Shown piece by piece: positions 59,072 to 64,000 of a stretch of DNA of 64,000 bases. The stretch is from assembly GCF_015529805.1 (NCBI RefSeq), contig NZ_CP064654.1, positions 1,178,001 through 1,242,000 of the forward strand, in the 5' to 3' direction. The translations under genes were made by a program, and so were the position numbers. Origin of the DNA: Qipengyuania soli. GTDB lineage: Bacteria > Pseudomonadota > Alphaproteobacteria > Sphingomonadales > Sphingomonadaceae. A model generated the notes under the pieces. That model was not told where the DNA came from, did no database searches, and saw nothing but the letters and a program-made list of their open reading frames with translations. Numbering within the stretch: the first letter of the stretch is position 1; each line of letters opens with the position of its first letter.

Positions 59072-60414
59072 TGCGCGCGCTCCGCCCTCACGAGGCCCCG
59101 CATCACGCGCCAGACAGTCGCGCTCATGAGCATCCACAACACCGCCATGCCGCAGGCGACAGCGATACCCACGCCGATCGGCCCCATGGGCGACAATGCG
59201 AGGATGCCGATACCGAGCACGGAAACTGCGATCAGTCGGATGGCCAGTGGATATTGCGCATGGCCGGTCGAATAGAGCATCGGTTCATAGGTAACGGAGG
59301 CCAATTCGAAGGATGCCGCTACCGCCAGCGGGATCAGGATGACTGCGCCGCGCGTGTAGGCGTCCCCGCCGATGAGTGTCAGCAAGGGCTCGCCGAGGAA
59401 GACCGCAACAAGCGTCACAACCGCACCCGCCAGCGCGGCGATAACCGTTACCTGGCGAACCAGCTTGCGGAAGAGATCGATCGATTGCGTGGTCCGCGCG
59501 ACGGCGAACTCGGGGAAGATCGCACGGGTGAGCATGCCCGAGAGCTTGCCAATGCCTTGTCCCAGCTGGTCGGCAAGGCGGTAGAGTCCCGCCGCGCTGG
59601 TCCCGAGAAGATAGCCCACCGCCAGCACCGGCCCCTGTTTGTAGATCGCATCGAGCGTGGAGCTGGCATAGGTGATGCCGAAGAACTTCGGCACTTCGGG
59701 ATTGCTCGTCAGCGTTTCGCGGAAATGGCCGAAATTCTCGCGACTGAGCGCCTTCGGCACGAGCCGCCAGGCGACAAGCCAATAGAGAGCTCCCGTCAGA
59801 AGGTCGAAGAAGGCCCAGGCGAAGAGAAAACGCCCGACTGTCGGCCCCCATAGGATGATAACCAGCGAAGCGATCAGGCGACCCGCCGGGACCACCGCCT
59901 CGACATAGGTGCCCAGATCGAAGCGATCGAGGACACGGACGATGCCGTTGGGAGTGGTCATGCGCGACCACAGCAGCGCGACATTGAACCAGAAGGCCAT
60001 GTCGATGAATTCGGGGTTGAGATCCAGCGCGCCGCCGAAACCGTAATAGACCACATAAGCGACGATGGTGCCGACTATCGCGCCCGACACGTCGATTGCG
60101 CCGCACAGCCAGACCAGGCGCCCGAAATTCCGCCAGTCCTTCCGGTGCGCAGGATCGGCGCCGAATTTGACGACAGTCTGCCACGTCTGGAAGCTCGCCA
60201 GGGCCACCAGCGCGAGACCGGTCGCAAAGATCAGCGAGAAGTGGCCGAAGTTCTTGAGGCCCAGAGAGCGCGACAGAATCGCGAGATAGGCAATGGAGCA
60301 AACCGCCCCGAAGCCCTTCCCGCCCATCAGCCAGGCGACATTCTTGAGGATGTTGAGCAGACCGCCGCGCCGGGGCTCGCCGGGCCGGTCCGTCTCCATG
60401 TCCGCAAGTTCCAT
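59068..60414 (-). CDS. Lipopolysaccharide/polysaccharide flippase (oligosaccharide flippase family)
   Basis: A 448-residue polytopic membrane protein of the MATE/MVF (MOP) superfamily, similar to Wzx-type exporters. About 12 to 14 helices are visible. NVAWLMGGKGFGAVCSIAYLA near the N terminus and YRLADQLGQGIGKLSGMLTRAIFPEF in the middle are typical. It should move a lipid-linked glycan across the inner membrane. The ATG at 60414 opens the protein just before the first helix. It overlaps the nucleotidyltransferase gene by 4 bases and is divergent from the transferase gene at 60543. Confidence 0.9.
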   Translation of the reverse strand: MELADMETDRPGEPRRGGLLNILKNVAWLMGGKGFGAVCSIAYLAILSRSLGLKNFGHFSLIFATGLALVALASFQTWQTVVKFGADPAHRKDWRNFGRLVWLCGAIDVSGAIVGTIVAYVVYYGFGGALDLNPEFIDMAFWFNVALLWSRMTTPNGIVRVLDRFDLGTYVEAVVPAGRLIASLVIILWGPTVGRFLFAWAFFDLLTGALYWLVAWRLVPKALSRENFGHFRETLTSNPEVPKFFGITYASSTLDAIYKQGPVLAVGYLLGTSAAGLYRLADQLGQGIGKLSGMLTRAIFPEFAVARTTQSIDLFRKLVRQVTVIAALAGAVVTLVAVFLGEPLLTLIGGDAYTRGAVILIPLAVAASFELASVTYEPMLYSTGHAQYPLAIRLIAVSVLGIGILALSPMGPIGVGIAVACGMAVLWMLMSATVWRVMRGLVRAERAQ

Positions 60415-60542
60415 TACAAATCCCGAAGCGGCACGCGGCCCGATACTCGGCAGCGCGGTAGCTGCTGGCGCGTATGTAGGCAATCGGCGCGCGGCTGCAA
60501 TTCACTTTGCATCGACGAGTCGTTGCCCTATCCGCGCGGCCC

Positions 60543-61715
60543 ATGTCCCGGGCGGTCTTCCTGTTCAACCACGATGCGGCACACCAGGTCGCCCACCTTG
60601 CCCCGGTCGCAGGCGCAATGGCACGCCTCCATCCGGAAGTGGAAACGGTCGTCGCCTATGCCAGCGACGCCATCCGCGCGCGGGTAGAGGAGCTCTTGCG
60701 TCCCGGGGATGCGGAACGGATTGTCTGGCAGGAACTGTCGCTGCCACCCGTGGCAAGAGCCGTCAGCAGCCTTCTGGACAAGATCGCCCCGGTCACGCGA
60801 CTGGCGCGCCTGCGGGTCCACCAGCCGCTGTTTGCCGCGAGCGATGCGGTTATTTCGACCGAGCGGACGTGTCTTCGGGTAAAGAAGCGTCTCCACCCGC
60901 GCACGGCACCGCTCTTCATCCGCGTACCCCACGGCACGGGTGACCGCAGCGTCACCTTCCACCCCGACCATCGCAAGTTCGACCTCAGCCTCGTCGCGGG
61001 ACCCAAGATGAAGGAGCAGCTTGTCGCCAATGGCGTCGATGCGGCGAAGATCCAGGTCACCGGCTATTCCAAGTTCGAAGGGGTCGACATCGACGCGCGG
61101 CCCGACTTCTTCGGCAACGGCCGCCCGACCTTCGTCTACAATCCGCATTTCGACCCGCACCTGTCGAGCTGGTACGATGCCGGTCCCGACCTGCTGCGGT
61201 GGTTCGCGAGCGATCAGGGTCAAGCCTACAACCTGGTCTTTGCGCCGCATGTCATGCTGTTCCGCAAGTCGATGCACATTTCGCCCGAATACAAGGTCGG
61301 CAGGATGCGCCCGGAGATACCCGAAGAGGACCTCGCAGCTTCCAACGTGCTCGTCGATGTCGATGGCCCGCGACTGTTCGACATGTCCTACATGCTTGGC
61401 GCGGACGGTTACATCGGTGATGCATCGAGCCAGCTTTACGAATTCCTCGTTCGCCCGCGGCCGGTATTCCTGCTCGATCCCAATGGTGCGCTGGGTTCGC
61501 AGGGTGAAGAAACCCTGCCCTTCCTGCGGACCGGGGAGCGGGTCGAGAGCATCTCGGCCCTCGCCGCGGCATTGGCCGACTGGGAAGAAAGCGGTCGAAA
61601 ATATCGCCCCGAGCAGGAGCAACTGATCGCCCATACCTTCGCGCTTTCCGACACGCCCGCGTCGGAACGTGCCGCGAACGCCATCGCCGAAGCCATCGCG
61701 CGGCGGAGGGGGTGA
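60543..61715 (+). CDS. CDP-glycerol glycerophosphotransferase-like / GT-B transferase
   Basis: A 390-residue cytosolic protein that looks like the TagB/TagF-like glycerophosphotransferase fold: VYNPHFDPHLSSW, LVFAPHVMLF and GADGYIGDASSQLYEFLV correspond to the conserved C-terminal block (D...S...E) of that family. In Gram-negative bacteria such enzymes add phosphoglycerol or similar groups to surface glycans. The ATG at 60543 (MSRAVFLFNHDAA) matches the first strand; an earlier ATG at 60507 adds 12 non-conserved residues. It is followed 3 bases later by the GT4 gene. The actual donor is unknown. Confidence 0.8.
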   Translation: MSRAVFLFNHDAAHQVAHLAPVAGAMARLHPEVETVVAYASDAIRARVEELLRPGDAERIVWQELSLPPVARAVSSLLDKIAPVTRLARLRVHQPLFAASDAVISTERTCLRVKKRLHPRTAPLFIRVPHGTGDRSVTFHPDHRKFDLSLVAGPKMKEQLVANGVDAAKIQVTGYSKFEGVDIDARPDFFGNGRPTFVYNPHFDPHLSSWYDAGPDLLRWFASDQGQAYNLVFAPHVMLFRKSMHISPEYKVGRMRPEIPEEDLAASNVLVDVDGPRLFDMSYMLGADGYIGDASSQLYEFLVRPRPVFLLDPNGALGSQGEETLPFLRTGERVESISALAAALADWEESGRKYRPEQEQLIAHTFALSDTPASERAANAIAEAIARRRG

Positions 61716-61718
61716 CGG

Positions 61719-62813
61719 GTGCGCATAGCCTATGTGATCAATTCGATGGAAGGCGGCGGGGCGCAGACCCCCCTCCCCAAGATCGTGCGCGCGCTCGAGA
61801 AGGCTGGTGCCGAGGTTCTGGTCATGGCCCTCACTCGCCGCAATGGGCTCGCCATCGAGCGGCTTCGGGCGGAGGGGATCGAGCCGCTTGTCCGCGACGG
61901 AGGCGAAAAGGACCAACTGGCCGCCTATCGCTGGATCAGGGACGAAGCGCGTCGATGGAATGCTGACGTCGTCTGGACATCGCTGACCCGGGCCACGCTG
62001 CTCGGCCAGGTCGCGGGCCGCACGCTGGGCGTCCCGGTCGTCAGCTGGCAGCACAATGCGTTCCTCAAGCCGTGGAACGAACGCCTCCTTCGCTGGCGGG
62101 CGAAGTCGGCCGACATCTGGGTTGCCGATAGCGCGCAGGTGGCTGCCCTGACCACGGAGCGCCTCGGCATTCCTGCGGCGAACCTCGTAACCTGGCCGAT
62201 CTTCGCTGCCGAACCCGATGCACCGCAGTCTAGGCCCTGGCAGAAGGGCGAGACTGTGAGGATCGGCAGCCTCGGTCGCCTGCACCCCAACAAGGGCTAC
62301 GACATCCTCATCGAGGCCCTCGCGCTGATGCATTCGCGGGCCGATGCGCCGACGACGCCCTACAGGATCGAAATTGCCGGCACCGGCGCTGACGAGGCGG
62401 ACCTGCGTGCGCAGGCGAAGGCGCGCGGCATCGACACCATCGACTTCATCGGCTTTGCCAGCGACCCCGCCGAATACCTCGCCGGCCTACACCTCTACCT
62501 CCAGCCGTCGCGCCGTGAAGGGTTCTGCATCGCCGCGCACGAGGCAATGCAGGCGGGCCTACCGGTGATCGTGTCGCGTACGGGAGAGATGCCATTCACC
62601 GTCGACACGCCAGCCATCGGTCGGGTGGTCGAGGTGGGCGATGCGCAATCGCTGGCCGCTGCACTCGCGGAGCTGCTCGCCGAACCGGAAAAGCTTGCCG
62701 CACTGGGCCAGGCTGCTCGGGCACGGGTCCTCGAAAAGTTCTCGCAGGACCGCTTCGATGCCGTGGGGGCAGAAATCGTGGGCCGGCTCGAAAAACTGCT
62801 CAATCCGCGCTGA
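61719..62813 (+). CDS. Glycosyltransferase family 4
   Basis: A 364-residue GT-B glycosyltransferase with a GTG start at 61719. The N-terminal acceptor domain opens MRIAYVINSMEGGGAQ; the donor domain has IGSLGRLHPNKGYDILIEAL, FIGFASDPAEYL and the EX7E block SRREGFCIAAHEAMQAGLPVI. It probably transfers a sugar onto a lipid-linked glycan made by the neighbouring cluster. Its stop overlaps the 3' end of the convergent phosphatase gene by 14 bases. Confidence 0.92.
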   Translation: MRIAYVINSMEGGGAQTPLPKIVRALEKAGAEVLVMALTRRNGLAIERLRAEGIEPLVRDGGEKDQLAAYRWIRDEARRWNADVVWTSLTRATLLGQVAGRTLGVPVVSWQHNAFLKPWNERLLRWRAKSADIWVADSAQVAALTTERLGIPAANLVTWPIFAAEPDAPQSRPWQKGETVRIGSLGRLHPNKGYDILIEALALMHSRADAPTTPYRIEIAGTGADEADLRAQAKARGIDTIDFIGFASDPAEYLAGLHLYLQPSRREGFCIAAHEAMQAGLPVIVSRTGEMPFTVDTPAIGRVVEVGDAQSLAAALAELLAEPEKLAALGQAARARVLEKFSQDRFDAVGAEIVGRLEKLLNPR

Positions 62814-63447
62814 TCACCCGCCAGCCGCGCGCTTTTGCCCTGGTTCGCTTGCCCGCGCTCATACTCACGAATATCGCCTCGTCGGCCAGTTCCAGGAGCG
62901 GCGCATCGGCGAAGCTGTCGCTTACGAAGCGCAGCTCCGACTCTTCCAATGAGAGGCCCTGTTCTGCCGCCCATGCGCGCACGCGGGCGAGCTTGGTCTC
63001 GGCATAGCAATTGCCGCCAGGGATCGTGTGCCCGTCCCAGCGCGTCCCGATCAGTGTCTCGATCCCGAGGTGGTCGGCAAATGCGCGGGCGTAGAATTCG
63101 AACGCAGCGGTCGCGACAAGGATTTGGGCACCCTTAGCACGATCCTCTTCAAGAAATGCCAGGGTCGCAGGCATGAAGCCTCCGTTGCGGGCACGATGCG
63201 CAGCAAATTCACGACCTGCCTCCTGCAGCGTCGCGACCGGTGCATTGCCCAGCATAAGCCGCATCCCGCGGGTCTTGAGCATTGTGCGGTCGTATAGCCC
63301 GATGCGATAACCGATCATCATCGCCACCCAGACCGGCAGAAGCGCCAGCCTCCACGGGGCAATCCGGCGCGCCGCAAAGACGAGGAAGGGCGTAAAGGTC
63401 GCCCGTCGCGTCAGCGTGTTGTCGAGGTCGTAGATGGCGATCCGCAT
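62800..63447 (-). CDS. HAD-IB family phosphatase
   Basis: A 215-residue phosphoserine-phosphatase-like hydrolase. MRIAIYDLDNTLTRRATF carries motif I (nucleophile Asp7, acid Asp9); motif II is in ILVATAAFEF, the lysine in ETKLARV, and the metal aspartates in FVSDSFADAPLL. A hydrophobic cap segment (PWRLALLPVWVAMMIGYRIG) might touch membrane, as in HAD enzymes acting on lipid phosphates. The substrate is unknown. It is 36 bases downstream of the dehydrogenase gene on the same strand and overlaps the convergent GT4 gene. Confidence 0.87.
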   Translation of the reverse strand: MRIAIYDLDNTLTRRATFTPFLVFAARRIAPWRLALLPVWVAMMIGYRIGLYDRTMLKTRGMRLMLGNAPVATLQEAGREFAAHRARNGGFMPATLAFLEEDRAKGAQILVATAAFEFYARAFADHLGIETLIGTRWDGHTIPGGNCYAETKLARVRAWAAEQGLSLEESELRFVSDSFADAPLLELADEAIFVSMSAGKRTRAKARGWRVISAD

Positions 63448-63483
63448 GTGGCGCGAGTGCCAGCGCAGCAGGACGCAATCAAG

Positions 63484-64000
63484 TCAGGGGGCGATTTCCT
63501 CACCCTTCCAGTCGAAGACCTTGCCGCTGTCGGCCGGCGTCAAGGCGTCAATCACGCCGAGAAGGTTTCGTGCCGCATCTTCGGGCTTCCTCAGTTGCCC
63601 CTCGGGCAAACCGGACTGGAACGGTGCGGAAAGCCTGGTATCGACCGTCCCGGGATGCAGGGCCGCCACGACGGAGCGCTTGTGGGTCCGCCCCATCTCG
63701 ATGGCGAAATTGCGCACCAGCATGTTGAGCGCCGCCTTGCTCGCCCGGTAGCTGTGCCAGCCGCCAAGCCGGTTGTCGGAGATCGAGCCAACCCGTGCAG
63801 ACAGCGCCACGAAGGCACAGCGTCCTTCGCGCGGGAACAGGGGCAGCATGTGCTTGGCGATGAGTGCAGGACCGATGGTGTTGATGCGGAACATCTCTTC
63901 CATGACGGCCGCGTCGATCTGGCGCAGGCTGCGTTCGGGACTACTTCCTCCGCTGAGCGTCAGGACTCCGGTGGCCGCGATGACGAGGTCAGGCGGAGTT
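63484..64000 (-). CDS. Short-chain dehydrogenase/reductase, 5' end cut by window
   Basis: Partial gene running off the right edge: the frame is open from the stop at 63484 to base 64000. The visible 171 residues include DLVIAATGVLT (NNAG-region equivalent), FRINTIGPALIA, the catalytic serine in VALSARVGSI, and YRASKAALN with the Tyr-x-x-x-Lys pair. Absence of the usual NNAG and the RSLRQI insert fit the C-factor (CsgA)-like subgroup. The nucleotide-binding N terminus lies outside the window. The substrate is unknown. Confidence 0.88.
   Translation of the reverse strand, partial: TPPDLVIAATGVLTLSGGSSPERSLRQIDAAVMEEMFRINTIGPALIAKHMLPLFPREGRCAFVALSARVGSISDNRLGGWHSYRASKAALNMLVRNFAIEMGRTHKRSVVAALHPGTVDTRLSAPFQSGLPEGQLRKPEDAARNLLGVIDALTPADSGKVFDWKGEEIAP

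Noticed and set aside
60528-62333. Minus-strand open frame of 601 codons opposite the two transferase genes
   Set aside because: Opposite two genes with clear family motifs; a product of codon bias.

Overview
The window is a dense, high-GC stretch of chromosome from an alphaproteobacterium, most likely a member of the Sphingomonadales and probably Erythrobacteraceae (Erythrobacter/Qipengyuania type). This is inferred from the protein sequences and gene neighbourhoods: nuoA-N followed by birA, coaX, rnj and a DUF1467 gene; lexA next to comEC, gltX and gltA; RNase E with the large acidic/basic insert in its S1 domain; RF2 with a SPY motif; and a GTTC-N7-GTTC SOS box before lexA. I see no rRNA, tRNA, insertion sequence, prophage or CRISPR array. 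Almost all genes are ordinary chromosomal ones, many overlapping by 1 to 4 bases (ATGA, GTGA, TAATG, TGATG).

Layout. 0-9 kb: tpiA (minus), then a plus-strand run of a PpiD-like periplasmic chaperone, trpE, a DUF2233 lipoprotein, proline iminopeptidase, trpG, trpD and trpC, so two unrelated genes sit inside the trp operon. 9-15 kb: lexA with its SOS box, comEC (minus), gltX and gltA with a clear terminator. 14.7-21.4 kb: a poorly characterised minus-strand cluster (Hpt-like protein, nucleotidyltransferase-like membrane protein, unknown helical protein, and a histidine-kinase-like protein lacking its phosphoacceptor histidine) with a divergent 872-residue coiled-coil membrane protein. 21.4-40.1 kb: one long minus-strand operon for respiratory complex I (nuoA-N), continuing into birA, coaX, rnj and DUF1467. 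It carries two extra genes, a lipoprotein between nuoC and nuoD and a 46-residue membrane protein between nuoE and nuoF, and its NuoC has a histone-H1-like tail.

40-46.7 kb: aldehyde dehydrogenase and thiolase (divergent), three tandem paralogous lipoproteins, an exported SH3-like protein, a D-2-hydroxyacid dehydrogenase and a GNAT acetyltransferase. 46.8-53.6 kb: a minus-strand run of AmiC-type amidase, PBP1A, prfB, a methyltransferase with a lipoprotein signal, and a nitronate-monooxygenase-like protein with a cysteine cluster. 54-57.6 kb: rne and an MBL-fold hydrolase. 57.6-64 kb: a methyltransferase, then a small cell-surface glycan cluster (nucleotidyltransferase, flippase, TagB-like transferase, GT4 glycosyltransferase), a HAD phosphatase and a short-chain dehydrogenase cut by the window end.

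The best candidates for something undescribed are the His-less kinase/Hpt cluster, the accessory proteins encoded inside the complex I operon, and the triplicated two-cysteine lipoprotein family. No complete, clearly novel defence or mobile system is visible.
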